Assembly: GCF_000265425.1 (NCBI RefSeq)
Contig: NC_018014.1
Span: 682,001-746,000, forward strand
Source: Terriglobus roseus DSM 18391
GTDB lineage: Bacteria > Acidobacteriota > Terriglobia > Terriglobales > Acidobacteriaceae
Direction: 5' to 3'
DNA length: 64,000 nt
Program-made: the position numbers and the translations under genes
The notes under the pieces: model-generated
Databases searched by the model: none
The model's input: the letters and a program-made list of their open reading frames with translations, nothing else
What the model was told of the DNA's origin: nothing
Shown here: positions 1 to 8,533 of the stretch, piece after piece
Position numbering within the stretch: position 1 is the first letter of the stretch
Layout: each line of letters begins with the position of its first letter

Positions 1-9
1 GACGGAACA

Positions 10-56
10 AATAAGAAGCGCGGCCGAAGAGGATCTCTTCGGCCGCGCTTCTTATT
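10..56 (-). terminator. Hairpin terminator of the LolA-like gene
   Basis: A perfect 22-bp inverted repeat with a 3-nt loop (arms 10-31 and 35-56) lies ten bases past the stop codon of the leftward gene. The arms end in A/T, so the leftward transcript leaves the stem through a short U-rich stretch. The symmetry could also stop rightward transcription entering the window. Confidence 0.75.
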
Positions 57-65
57 GATGAAGTC

Positions 66-920
66 TTACTTCTTTGGAGCGGCCTGCGGTGCTGGCTGCT
101 TCTCGTCCGGCTTGGCCTGATCCGTGATGTCCTGGCCGTTGTAGAAGATGCGCGAGGACGAACGGAAGCGACGGTAGTCCGTGTACTTGACCGTGTTGCG
201 CATGTGGATGTCGTTCGCCGGGCCGTTTCGGCTGCTGGCTGCGAAGTGTACGGTGCCGTCGGCGCGCGTGTAGGTGGGGAACCAGTTCACCGTGTCTACC
301 TGCTCGTAGTAGGTGGTGAAGGGAATGGAGAAGTGGCCGTTCTTCAGGTCGTCCGGCGTGTTCTTGCCGTTGATCATGACGATCTCCAGATCCTTCTGAT
401 CGACCCAGACCTTGCCTTCGAAGAAGCGGTGCTTCAGGTCGGCGTGCAGGGGTGTGGCCTGGAAGACGTAGGTGTCGAGTTCGTCGACGCGCTGCTTGCC
501 GAGGTATTTGACGTCGTAGTTGGGCAGGTCTTCGGTGGTGAGGACGAGCGGGATGCGCAGGCGCAGATCCTCGAAGTCGTACTGGTCGATGATGACGCGC
601 TCCATGGTGTTCTGCGGCGCGAAGACGACGGTCTCATTGCGTGTGCCATCACGATTGAAGCCGACATCGGTGACCTGGCGATACTCGCCGTCGGGCTTGC
701 CGTTGTCGTCGTTGATGGTCTGCATGACGACGGTCTGGCGAAAGGTGTAGTTTTCGCGGGCCTTGGCGAAGGCGGACTCATGCTTGCCCATCTCTTCGAC
801 GATCTGCTCCGGCGTTTTGCCGGCAGGGGGTGTGGGATCCAGTTTGCCGAGGCCGTCCTGGGCCATGGCTGGCAGTGCTGCCAACAGTACCGAAACTAAC
901 CCAAAGACAACACGCCGCAT
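66..920 (-). CDS. Secreted LolA-like (outer membrane lipoprotein-sorting type) protein
   Basis: A 284-residue protein with a clear Sec signal peptide (about residues 1-20, ending PAMA-Q), so it is probably periplasmic. The body looks like the half-barrel LolA/LolB-type lipid-binding fold: an early segment on treated substrate, then a region with FEGKVWVDQKD and EIVMINGK that resembles the usual WVD...IVR pattern of that superfamily. The tail is Pro/Ala/Lys-rich. The ATG at 920 has a GGGGAG Shine-Dalgarno eight bases upstream. It is divergent from the Tat oxidoreductase gene and has its own terminator, so it appears monocistronic. Acidobacteria carry many such proteins of unknown cargo; a role in lipoprotein or lipid handling is inferred from fold only. 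Confidence 0.65.
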   Translation of the reverse strand: MRRVVFGLVSVLLAALPAMAQDGLGKLDPTPPAGKTPEQIVEEMGKHESAFAKARENYTFRQTVVMQTINDDNGKPDGEYRQVTDVGFNRDGTRNETVVFAPQNTMERVIIDQYDFEDLRLRIPLVLTTEDLPNYDVKYLGKQRVDELDTYVFQATPLHADLKHRFFEGKVWVDQKDLEIVMINGKNTPDDLKNGHFSIPFTTYYEQVDTVNWFPTYTRADGTVHFAASSRNGPANDIHMRNTVKYTDYRRFRSSSRIFYNGQDITDQAKPDEKQPAPQAAPKK

Positions 921-1034
921 GTACAGCTCCCCTTACCATTCTTAGACGCAGAATCTGGCACGTTGGCGCAGCCTGCTGCGTCGTGTAACTTGGATACGTT
1001 TGGCGCGGCAGCATGCCGCCGGGGTGCAAGGATC

Positions 1035-2240
1035 ATGGGAACAGTGGATAACGTCAATCGGCGTGAGTTCTTTCGGCGTGCGGGAGCAGCCGGAGTGATG
1101 GGGGCAGCGATGCCGGAGATGCTGGCCTATGCGGGCGGCTTTGATCAGGGCAACATCACGCATGAGGTGATTGAAGCGGGCCCGGTGATCAAGCCGACGG
1201 AGACGATCAACTTTGCCGTCTGCGGCATGAGCCATGACCATATCTACGGCATGACCGACAGCATCATCCGCGGTGGCGGCAAGCTGGTGGCCTGGTACGG
1301 TGCCGAGCCGAACAAGATTGAACGGTTTCGCAAGCGCTATCCGGACGCGAAGCAGGTGATGAACGAGGAGGCGATCCTGGATGACAAGAATATCCAGCTT
1401 GTCCTGAGCTCGACTATTGCGAACGAGCGTGCGCCGCTGGGTGTGCGTGCGATGAAGCGCGGTAAGGACTTCCTGAGCGACAAGCCCGGCGCGACCACGC
1501 TGGAGCAGGTCGAAGCCATCCGCAAGACGATTGCAGAGACGGGCCGGATCTACGGCATCCTGTACAGCGAGCGGCTTGAGGTAAAGGCGGCGGTGAAGGC
1601 CGGCGAACTGGTGCACTCCGGTGCGATCGGTCGCGTGATTCAGACGATCAATATCGCGCCGCACCAGGTGGTGCAGGGTGGCGGCAACGGCGGTGGCGCC
1701 GATCCTCGACCTGACTGGTTCTACAAGCCGGAGCAGTATGGCGGCATCCTGTGCGACATTGGTTCGCATCAGGTGGATCAGTTCCTGTACTACACGGGCA
1801 GCAAGTCGGCGGAGATTGTTGAGTCGCAGGTGTCGAACGTTGGACATCCGGATCATCCACAGTTCCAGGACTTTGGCGACATGGTGCTGCGCGGCGATCG
1901 TGGCTTCGGTTATGTGCGTCTGGACTGGTTTACGCCGGATGGTCTGGGCACGTGGGGCGATGGCCGCTTGTTCATTCTTGGTACCAAGGGTTACATTGAG
2001 GCGCGCAAGTATACGAATGTTGGCGTGAACAAGACGGGCAACAATTTGTTCGTGGTGGATGGCAAGCAGCAGCGCTTTATCGATTGCAACAATGTCGATC
2101 TGCCGTTTGGCCGCCAGTTCGTCTCTGACATCGTGCACCGCACGCATACGGCACAGGACCAGGTACAGGCACTGCTGGCGGCTGAACTCGTCATCAAGGC
2201 GCAGATGAAGGCCAAGTGGGTCAAGCTGGACGAAGCGTAA
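1035..2240 (+). CDS. Tat-exported Gfo/Idh/MocA family oxidoreductase
   Basis: A 401-residue NAD(P)-dependent dehydrogenase of the Gfo/Idh/MocA family. I chose the ATG at 1035 (GGA-type Shine-Dalgarno at 1027-1032) because it starts a compact twin-arginine signal (NRREFFRRAG then a hydrophobic run); the open frame upstream is not signal-like. The Rossmann part starts near residue 45 (INFAVCGMSHDHIYGM), the usual GxGxxG being degenerate, and the EKP-type motif appears as SDKPGATT. The C-terminal half carries the family's beta-sheet substrate domain. Folded export through Tat suggests a periplasmic enzyme that keeps its cofactor. It is followed 25 bp later by a Tat-exported sugar isomerase, so the two probably act on the same sugar. 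Substrate unknown. Confidence 0.85.
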   Translation: MGTVDNVNRREFFRRAGAAGVMGAAMPEMLAYAGGFDQGNITHEVIEAGPVIKPTETINFAVCGMSHDHIYGMTDSIIRGGGKLVAWYGAEPNKIERFRKRYPDAKQVMNEEAILDDKNIQLVLSSTIANERAPLGVRAMKRGKDFLSDKPGATTLEQVEAIRKTIAETGRIYGILYSERLEVKAAVKAGELVHSGAIGRVIQTINIAPHQVVQGGGNGGGADPRPDWFYKPEQYGGILCDIGSHQVDQFLYYTGSKSAEIVESQVSNVGHPDHPQFQDFGDMVLRGDRGFGYVRLDWFTPDGLGTWGDGRLFILGTKGYIEARKYTNVGVNKTGNNLFVVDGKQQRFIDCNNVDLPFGRQFVSDIVHRTHTAQDQVQALLAAELVIKAQMKAKWVKLDEA

Positions 2241-2265
2241 GCGGAATCGTTAAGGAGCTTCATCA

Positions 2266-3114
2266 ATGTTGAATCATCCGTTGTCCCGCCGCTCCGCACT
2301 GAAGACGATGCTGATGGCATCGGCAGTAGCAGCGGCACCGCGCTTCTCGTTTGGTTACGCGTTGAAGCCGTCGCCGGTTCGCCTGGGTATTGCGAGCTAT
2401 ACGTTTCGTAAGTTCAACCCGTCCCAGTTAATCGACTTCATGCATCAGTTGAAGACGCCTTACCTGAACCTGAAGGACGTGCATCTTCCGATGACACCGC
2501 CGGACGCTGCGCCGAAGCAGGCTGCGGAGTATCGCGCTGCAGGGCTGACGTTGACCGCCGATGGGACGATCTATTTCCCGAAGGATGAGGATGAGGATAT
2601 CCGGCAGAAGTTTGAGTATGTGAAGTCGGCCGGGATCCCGATGATCGTGGGATCGCCGTCGCATGAGGCGCTGGGCCGCGTGGAGAGCTTTGTGAAGAAG
2701 TACGACATCAAGCTTGCCATCCACAATCATGGTCCTGAGGACAAGGAGTGGCCTTCGCCGCACGACATCCTGAAGCTGATCGGAAAGATGGATAAGCGGA
2801 TGGGCTGCTGTGTGGATGTGGGCCATGCGATGCGTGCGGGCGATGATATTCCGGCAACGCTGCGTGAGGTTGGGCCCCGGCTGCTGGCGATGCACATCAA
2901 GGATCTGGCTGATCCGAAGGCGAAGGAGAGCCAGGTTGCGGTGGGCGAGGGTGTTATGCCTGTGCGCAAGATCTTCGAGACGCTGGTCGAACTCAAGTAT
3001 CCGGGTGTGGTTGACCTGGAGTATGAGATCCACGGTGACGATCCGATGCCGGGCGTGATGAAGAGCTTTGCGTCGATGCGTAAGACGCTGGCCGATATGG
3101 GTTACAGCGCCTAG
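2266..3114 (+). CDS. Tat-exported sugar phosphate isomerase/epimerase-type TIM barrel
   Basis: A 282-residue xylose-isomerase-like TIM barrel (AP-endonuclease family 2 fold). The N-terminus holds a twin-arginine signal (SRRSALK plus hydrophobic stretch to about residue 28). Metal-ligand type segments are visible: LAIHNHGPEDK, CCVDVGHAMRAG and the closing GVVDLEYEIHGDDP. The start has an AAGGAG Shine-Dalgarno. It lies 25 bp after the Gfo/Idh/MocA gene, same strand, so co-transcription is likely. In family relatives such pairs convert oxidised sugars or inositols; the exact substrate is not readable. Its TAG stop overlaps the stop of the opposing gene in a CTAG palindrome. Confidence 0.8.
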   Translation: MLNHPLSRRSALKTMLMASAVAAAPRFSFGYALKPSPVRLGIASYTFRKFNPSQLIDFMHQLKTPYLNLKDVHLPMTPPDAAPKQAAEYRAAGLTLTADGTIYFPKDEDEDIRQKFEYVKSAGIPMIVGSPSHEALGRVESFVKKYDIKLAIHNHGPEDKEWPSPHDILKLIGKMDKRMGCCVDVGHAMRAGDDIPATLREVGPRLLAMHIKDLADPKAKESQVAVGEGVMPVRKIFETLVELKYPGVVDLEYEIHGDDPMPGVMKSFASMRKTLADMGYSA

Positions 3115-4154
3115 GATCCTTTCGACAGACTTAGCAGTGATTGCAACTGGTGCGTGCGCAGCCGAATGAGCTGCGCACGCACTGTTGTTTGTGGCAGGTC
3201 CGGATACGCGGCGCGGGCGAAGCTGGTCCAGGCATCTACCAGCTTTAACCAGGCGCGCTCTGTTTCGCGGATGCCCTCGGGCTTGATGGTGCCGAACTGC
3301 CAGCTCTTGGCTGGCGCATGTTGCAACTGCTGGTAGGTGGCGTTCAGCTTCGTGTCGAGCTTTGCGAGTTCTGCTGCGGATGTAGCCGGTACGTCGCGTT
3401 TGTGGAAGCGTTGGAGGTTGATCAGAAACTGATCGGACAGTTTGTCTTCCTCCTGCTGCGCGAACATGCCTCTTGCCGTTCCCGAGAGATCGATCTCGTT
3501 GCGGGTTCGGCTCTGTTCAAAGGCCTGTTCTGCTTTCTGCAGGTTTGGTAGCAGCAGCTTTGCGGCAGGGGGCAGCGTGGAGACCTCTGCTGCAATGTTG
3601 CGATCGCGAGCGGTCTTGACCTTGTCCGAGGTCACTGCCTGGCAGGTGCCCATGCTGAGTCCGCTGGTGATGTCGTCGCACAGGTCGAAGTTGCCAGTGG
3701 TGGCGTGAGTTGTGCGGAGGTACTCCAGGTGGCCGATGCGGGAGGCCTGTTCCGCCGGGGCGGCCCAGTCGTTTTCGCAGGCGAAGCGGATTGCGAGATC
3801 GTAGTTGCGTTCGACGCCTCGCCCGTTGGCGTAGAGCATGGTCAGCACGCCCGGCCCATAGAACATATCGCCGACGGTTGGGCGTGGATGGGCGCGTTGC
3901 CACCAACCGCATTGCAAGGCTGCGGCATAGTTCGGCTTGCTGCCTGGGCCGTAGTACAGCGCCTGTTCGTCGCAGGCTGGCAGTTGGCTGGCGGAGAGGG
4001 GACCTGCAGGAGGCTGGATGGGCAAAGGTGTTGCCTGCGCGGATTTGCAGACGGACTTCCAGTTTTCTTCAGACCGGTCCGTCGGGTCCTGCGCCTGCAG
4101 GTGTGCGGCGGTGCAAAGAGAAACGGCGGCAAGAGTCAGAATGCTGAGTCTCAT
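3111..4154 (-). CDS. Secreted protein with C-terminal LprI/DUF1311-like region
   Basis: A 347-residue secreted protein. I place the start at the ATG at 4154, which begins a standard signal peptide (MRLSILTLAAVSL, cleavage after LQA), with AGGA upstream; the frame is open further out but without signal character. The middle contains Sel1/TPR-like text (VLTMLYANGRGVERNYDLAIRFACEN). The C-terminal part (ETERAWLKLVDAWTSFA) resembles the Trp-containing motif of DUF1311/lysozyme-inhibitor LprI-type domains. Six or more cysteines occur in the first half, consistent with periplasmic disulphides. Its stop is shared with the convergent isomerase gene. Function unknown; family assignment is moderate. 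Confidence 0.6.
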   Translation of the reverse strand: MRLSILTLAAVSLCTAAHLQAQDPTDRSEENWKSVCKSAQATPLPIQPPAGPLSASQLPACDEQALYYGPGSKPNYAAALQCGWWQRAHPRPTVGDMFYGPGVLTMLYANGRGVERNYDLAIRFACENDWAAPAEQASRIGHLEYLRTTHATTGNFDLCDDITSGLSMGTCQAVTSDKVKTARDRNIAAEVSTLPPAAKLLLPNLQKAEQAFEQSRTRNEIDLSGTARGMFAQQEEDKLSDQFLINLQRFHKRDVPATSAAELAKLDTKLNATYQQLQHAPAKSWQFGTIKPEGIRETERAWLKLVDAWTSFARAAYPDLPQTTVRAQLIRLRTHQLQSLLSLSKGS

Positions 4155-4198
4155 GCCGCCGATCCTATCTGTCATGCTGCGTTCGTACAAATGCCGGT

Positions 4199-5533
4199 TT
4201 AGGTGAGCTTCGGCTCCCAGCCCTTTTCGTAGGTGCGGGTGCGAAGTGCGGTTGCGGCGGGATCGCTTACGAAGGCGCCTGTTGTGGTGTTTACCTTCAG
4301 GTCGCGCTTCAGTTCGTAGGCGATGTTAGACATCAGCAGGATCGCAACGGACTTGCTGGCGTCATCGATGGGCGAGTCGAGCTTCGTTCCCGGTGTCTTG
4401 ATGGCGTCGAGGAAGTTGGTGAAGTGCAGGTCCGTCATGGAGTCGGCGCCGACGGTGTCGCTGCTGGAGGTCTTGGCCACCTTCGGGATCTTGTACTCCT
4501 TCGTCATCTTGCCCTTCAGATCGTGGATCTCGTAACCGTCGCGGTCGATGATGACAGTGCCCGTGGTGCCGTAGACGGCCAGTCCGCGCTCGCGGTTGTA
4601 GATGGGCATGTCATTGCAGCAGCGGCCCTCCCACTCGATGAGTTTGTCGCCGTACTCGAAGCTGGTGTTCAGGGTGTCGTAGAACTCCCAGTCATCCTTG
4701 AAGTGATAGCGTCCGCCGGATGCGGTGACGCGGCTGGGATAGCCGGGGACTTCGAGGGCCCAGCGGCAGACATCGACTTCGTGCGTGCCGTTATTCAGGG
4801 TTTCGCCGGTGCCGTAGATCTTCAGCCAATGCCAGTTGTAGGGGTGAACGTTGTCCTTGTAGGCGCGGTGCGGTGCAGGGCCCTGCCACAGGTCCCAGTT
4901 GAGAGTGGCGGGTGTGGGTGCGAGCTTGCCTGTGCCCATAGTGCCGCGATTGTTGGTATACCAGGCCTTCGCGTAGTAGGCGCGGCCGATGAGGCCGCTG
5001 TGGATCTGGTCGACAACCTCTTTGGTGTGGGGCGAGGAGCGCTGCTGGTTGCCCATCTGCAGCACCTTGCCGTACTTCTTCTGGGCGGCGACGATGAGTT
5101 CGGCCTCATGCAGATTGTGGCTGCAGGGCTTTTCGACGTAGACATCCTTGCCCGCCTGCATGCCCATGATGGCCATGGGTGTGTGCCAGAAGTCAGGCGT
5201 GGCGATGGTGATGACGTCAACGTCCTTGCTCTCGAGGACCTTGCGGAAGTCGCCTTCAGCCTTGGGCGCGGTGCCCATCCGCTTCTCGGTGGCGGCTGCG
5301 TACTTTGCCAGGATGGTGGAGTCCACGTCGGAGACGTGCGTGATGGCCGCGGCATTGCGGTTGGCGTACAGACTGCTCAGGTGCGCATAGGCACGGCTGT
5401 TAAGGCCGATAACGGCACAGTGCACGCGCTCGTTCGAGCCCATGACACGGGCGTAGCTCTTTGCGGTCGAACTCAGGGCGATGCCTGCGGCAGATGCGGC
5501 AACGGTCTTCGTAAATTGGCGGCGCGTCAGCAT
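4199..5533 (-). CDS. Tat-exported Gfo/Idh/MocA family oxidoreductase (second copy)
   Basis: A 444-residue dehydrogenase with a twin-arginine signal (LTRRQFTKTVAASAAG). The ATG at 5533 is preceded by AAGGAG seven bases upstream, which decides it over the earlier start at 5554. The Rossmann region begins around residue 40 (VHCAVIGLNSRAYAHL), the EKP motif is intact (DVYVEKPCSHN), and the C-terminal substrate domain follows (GNQQRSSPHTKEVVDQI). It belongs to the longer sub-group seen in Acidobacteria, Planctomycetes and Verrucomicrobia. With the pair at 1-3 kb it makes a local cluster of three exported sugar-modifying enzymes. Substrate unknown. Confidence 0.87.
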   Translation of the reverse strand: MLTRRQFTKTVAASAAGIALSSTAKSYARVMGSNERVHCAVIGLNSRAYAHLSSLYANRNAAAITHVSDVDSTILAKYAAATEKRMGTAPKAEGDFRKVLESKDVDVITIATPDFWHTPMAIMGMQAGKDVYVEKPCSHNLHEAELIVAAQKKYGKVLQMGNQQRSSPHTKEVVDQIHSGLIGRAYYAKAWYTNNRGTMGTGKLAPTPATLNWDLWQGPAPHRAYKDNVHPYNWHWLKIYGTGETLNNGTHEVDVCRWALEVPGYPSRVTASGGRYHFKDDWEFYDTLNTSFEYGDKLIEWEGRCCNDMPIYNRERGLAVYGTTGTVIIDRDGYEIHDLKGKMTKEYKIPKVAKTSSSDTVGADSMTDLHFTNFLDAIKTPGTKLDSPIDDASKSVAILLMSNIAYELKRDLKVNTTTGAFVSDPAATALRTRTYEKGWEPKLT

Positions 5534-5608
5534 GATTTCTCCTTGCGGGGCCAATTCTAAACACAGAACAACAGGGCTGGCTTGTGCGGCACGCGTAATC
5601 TTGTCTTC

Positions 5609-6151
5609 ATGCCGTTTGCAAAGCGAAAGTCGAAGGAACCGCTGACCGAGTTGGAGCTGTTCGATTACGCCTGCAAGTCGCTGGGCGCGCGCATGCAGTC
5701 CGTGCGCGATCTGCGCCGCAAGATGAAAGATCGCGCCGAGCCTGGGGAAGAGGGCGAGGCGATGATGGATCGCATCCTGATCAAGCTGAAAGAGATGCGA
5801 TACCTGAGCGATGAGCGCTTTGCCGCGGACTTTACCAAGCTGCGGCAGGAGAACCGAAGCCTGGGCCGCCGGCGGGTGCAGCAGGATCTGCAGCAGAAGG
5901 GCATTGCCGGCGACCTGATCTCGTCAACGTTGTCCGAGGCGTACGACGGTGTGGATGAGATTGCGCTGGTGCGGACGCACATGGAGCGCAAGCGGATCCC
6001 GGCACCTACGGACGACAAGAGCACTGCACGGGTTCTGAGACGGCTGACGGCTGCTGGGTTCTCTTCCAAGTCGATCTTTGCGGTACTGCGGTCGCTGAAG
6101 GCTGGCGAGCAGGTGCTGGATCGGGTTGAGGCGGACGTCGACGACCTGTAG
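5609..6151 (+). CDS. recX: Regulatory protein RecX
   Basis: A 180-residue RecX-family protein, an inhibitor and modulator of RecA filaments. It shows the three-helix repeats typical of the family: DYACKSLGARMQSVRDLRRKM near the N-terminus, YLSDERFAADFTKLR in the middle, and a C-terminal repeat with GFSSKSIFAVLRSL. Length is normal. The ATG at 5609 starts a basic, family-like N-terminus; an in-frame ATG at 5582 would add nine unrelated residues. recA is not adjacent, unlike in many proteobacteria. The gene is divergent from the Tat oxidoreductase with a 75-bp intergenic region. Confidence 0.85.
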   Translation: MPFAKRKSKEPLTELELFDYACKSLGARMQSVRDLRRKMKDRAEPGEEGEAMMDRILIKLKEMRYLSDERFAADFTKLRQENRSLGRRRVQQDLQQKGIAGDLISSTLSEAYDGVDEIALVRTHMERKRIPAPTDDKSTARVLRRLTAAGFSSKSIFAVLRSLKAGEQVLDRVEADVDDL

Positions 6152-6308
6152 CCAGGGCGCGGCGGGATGCATCCTCCTGAAGACTGCACTCTTATTCTCC
6201 GAAGAATGGCCCACCCGGACTTTCGATCTTGAGCGCGTTTCGCGTTTGGATCAACTTGGCGTGAGCGGCCATCTGGATGGTTGCGGACCTCCAGGCATCA
6301 CAGAAATC

Positions 6309-7643
6309 ATGAAGAAACGCGCGATTCTCGGCCTGGCGGCTGCTACTGCTCTTGTCTCGACTGTTCCTGCTGCTTCCGCGCAGCGTAATGCACCTGCACC
6401 GACCGATATCACCGTCGGCAAGCTTGAGTCAGTGGCGACCTTCAACGGTCCTATGCCGACGGGTGTCACGGTCTCGCGGTCGGGCCGGATCTTTGTGAAT
6501 TTCCCGCGGTGGGGTGACGATGTGCCGTTCACCGTTGCGGAGGTTGTGAAGGGTAAGGCCGTTGCGTACCCGGATGCATCGGTAAACGACTGGGCCGGGC
6601 GTTCGAAGCCGAATCCGAATGCTTACATGAACGAGGCCGACAATCAGACGCACTTCGTCAGCGTGCAGTCGGTTGTGGTCGATCCGGAAGACCGTCTCTG
6701 GGCGTTGGATACGGGCGCTCCGTTGCTGAAGAACGTCGTCCCGGGCGGCGCGAAGCTGGTGTGCATCGACCTGGCGACGAACAAGATCGTCAAGACGATT
6801 CTGCTGCCGCCGGAGACGGCCGGCCCCAACAGCTACATGAATGACGTGCGATTCGACCTGCGCAAGGGCGAGCAGGGCACGCTGGATCCGCAGTACGCCG
6901 TGGGCAGTGCGCCTGGCGCCAGTGCGGATGTGGCAGCGAAGGACGCTAAACACCCGACGGCTGACCGCAAGCCCGGACAGGCTGCGTCGGATTCGATCCA
7001 TGGGACTGCTTACATTACGGATTCGTCCTCGCAGGGACCGAACGCGATCATCGTTGTGGACCTGGCGACGGGGAAGAGCTTTCGCCGGTTGAATCAGCAC
7101 TCGAGCGTGCTGGCGGAGGATGGATTCCTAATGTTTGCGGAGGGCCAGCCGGTCTACCAGACGCTGCCGGGCTACCCGCCGACGCCGGTGAACTTTGCCG
7201 CCGATGGTATCGCGATCTCGTCTGACGGCAGCACGCTGTACTACTGCCCAATCAACTCGACGAAGCTCTATGCTGTCTCGACCGACGCCCTGCGCGACAG
7301 GACGAAGTCGGACACGCAGGTGGCAGCGACTGTTCGTGTTGCTACGGGCAAGATGCCGTCGGACGGGCTTGAGTCCGATGCGAATGGCGCCGTCTACCTG
7401 ACCGATCCGGTGACCAACAGCATCCATCGCTGGAATCCTCAGACCGGCTTGATCGAAACGCTGGCGCACGATCCGAGACTGCTATGGCCGGATACGATGT
7501 CGCTGGGTGAGGACGGCTACCTCTACGTGACAGCGAACCAGCTACACCGGCAGCCGACGATGCATAACGGCCAGGACATGCGCGTGAAGCCGTACCAGCT
7601 CTTCCGCATCAAGGTGGACGCAGCGCCGGTGCGGCTACGGTAG
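6309..7643 (+). CDS. Secreted major royal jelly protein/yellow-type beta-propeller
   Basis: A 444-residue secreted protein starting at the ATG at 6309, which opens a clear signal peptide (MKKRAILGLAAATALV, cleavage near ASA-Q). After it, PTGVTVSRSGRIFVNFPRWGD is the diagnostic opening blade of the major royal jelly/yellow family; other blades include VDPEDRLWALDTGAP, GIAISSDGSTLYYCP and SDANGAVYLTDP. Bacterial members are often labelled L-dopachrome tautomerase-related, but no activity can be read from sequence. A 60-residue stretch around residues 195-240 is Lys/Asp/Ala-rich and looks like a loop insertion. No partner gene is apparent. Confidence 0.8.
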   Translation: MKKRAILGLAAATALVSTVPAASAQRNAPAPTDITVGKLESVATFNGPMPTGVTVSRSGRIFVNFPRWGDDVPFTVAEVVKGKAVAYPDASVNDWAGRSKPNPNAYMNEADNQTHFVSVQSVVVDPEDRLWALDTGAPLLKNVVPGGAKLVCIDLATNKIVKTILLPPETAGPNSYMNDVRFDLRKGEQGTLDPQYAVGSAPGASADVAAKDAKHPTADRKPGQAASDSIHGTAYITDSSSQGPNAIIVVDLATGKSFRRLNQHSSVLAEDGFLMFAEGQPVYQTLPGYPPTPVNFAADGIAISSDGSTLYYCPINSTKLYAVSTDALRDRTKSDTQVAATVRVATGKMPSDGLESDANGAVYLTDPVTNSIHRWNPQTGLIETLAHDPRLLWPDTMSLGEDGYLYVTANQLHRQPTMHNGQDMRVKPYQLFRIKVDAAPVRLR

Positions 7644-7654
7644 CCTCGGGATCA

Positions 7655-8533
7655 GTGAAGCCCACGGCACCCACGACGGTTGTTGCGATTGACTGGTCCG
7701 GCCGTGTTGATCTGCCGGGCCAGCGACGGCACATCGTCGCGGCGGTGTGGCAGCAGGGCAAGGTGCGTGTCGAGAGCGGACGGACGCGCGGCGAGGTTGC
7801 CGAGTGGCTTGTGATGCTGGCAGAGAAGGACCCGGCGCTGGTGGTCGGGTTCGACTTCTGTTTCAGCTTTCCTGCCTGGTTTTTGCGCGAGGTGGGTGCG
7901 GAGACAGCGCCGCAGTTCTGGCATACGGTCGCGGAGCATGGGGAGCGGTGGCTGTCGCGGGAGAGCGAGGATCGCCGCTTCTGGGGCAAGCCGCACAAAC
8001 GTCCCGCCGAGTTCAGCGGGGAGCAACTGCACCGGATGCTGCGGGCCACAGATATTGATTGCAAGCTGGCGGCACACATCCCGGAAGAAGAGCGCGCGCT
8101 GCGAGTCAAGGGGATTACGCCGAAGTCGGTCTTTCAGATCGGTGGATCTGGTTCGGTGGGGACGGCATCACTTCGGGGCATGCGGACGTTGCAGCATCTG
8201 CACGCGGCTGGTTTCCGAGTTTGGCCCTTTGACCGGCCGGAGCCTGGTATTCCGCTGGTGGTAGAGATGTACTCCCGTTTGAATACTGGGCCGGTGCATA
8301 AGTCGAATCCCGAGCGGCGTGCGGATTACCTGCTTCGGAAGCGACGCACCGACCCGGCCTATGCTGCTCTAAGCCGGACTGTTCTGGCGAAGGCGCGCGG
8401 CGGTGAAGATGCCTTCGACGCGCTGGTCAGCTGCATGGTGATGGCGCAGCATCGTGATGGTTTCTACCAGTTGCCGTCACCGCGCGATCCAGACTATGCG
8501 TTGGAGGGCTGGACCTGGGCACCGCCGGCCTGA
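7655..8533 (+). CDS. DUF429-like (predicted RNase H-fold) protein
   Basis: A 292-residue cytoplasmic protein starting with GTG at 7655, 11 bp after the royal-jelly gene. The layout matches the DUF429/predicted RNase H-like family: an N-terminal VAIDWSG strand (Asp13), a second acidic strand VVGFDFCFSFP, and a late EDAFDALVSCMV helix with acidic residues. These would supply the metal-binding acidic residues of the RNase H fold. Activity is not established for the family. The 3' end overlaps the end of the convergent diguanylate cyclase gene by 40 bp. Confidence 0.6.
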   Translation: MKPTAPTTVVAIDWSGRVDLPGQRRHIVAAVWQQGKVRVESGRTRGEVAEWLVMLAEKDPALVVGFDFCFSFPAWFLREVGAETAPQFWHTVAEHGERWLSRESEDRRFWGKPHKRPAEFSGEQLHRMLRATDIDCKLAAHIPEEERALRVKGITPKSVFQIGGSGSVGTASLRGMRTLQHLHAAGFRVWPFDRPEPGIPLVVEMYSRLNTGPVHKSNPERRADYLLRKRRTDPAYAALSRTVLAKARGGEDAFDALVSCMVMAQHRDGFYQLPSPRDPDYALEGWTWAPPA

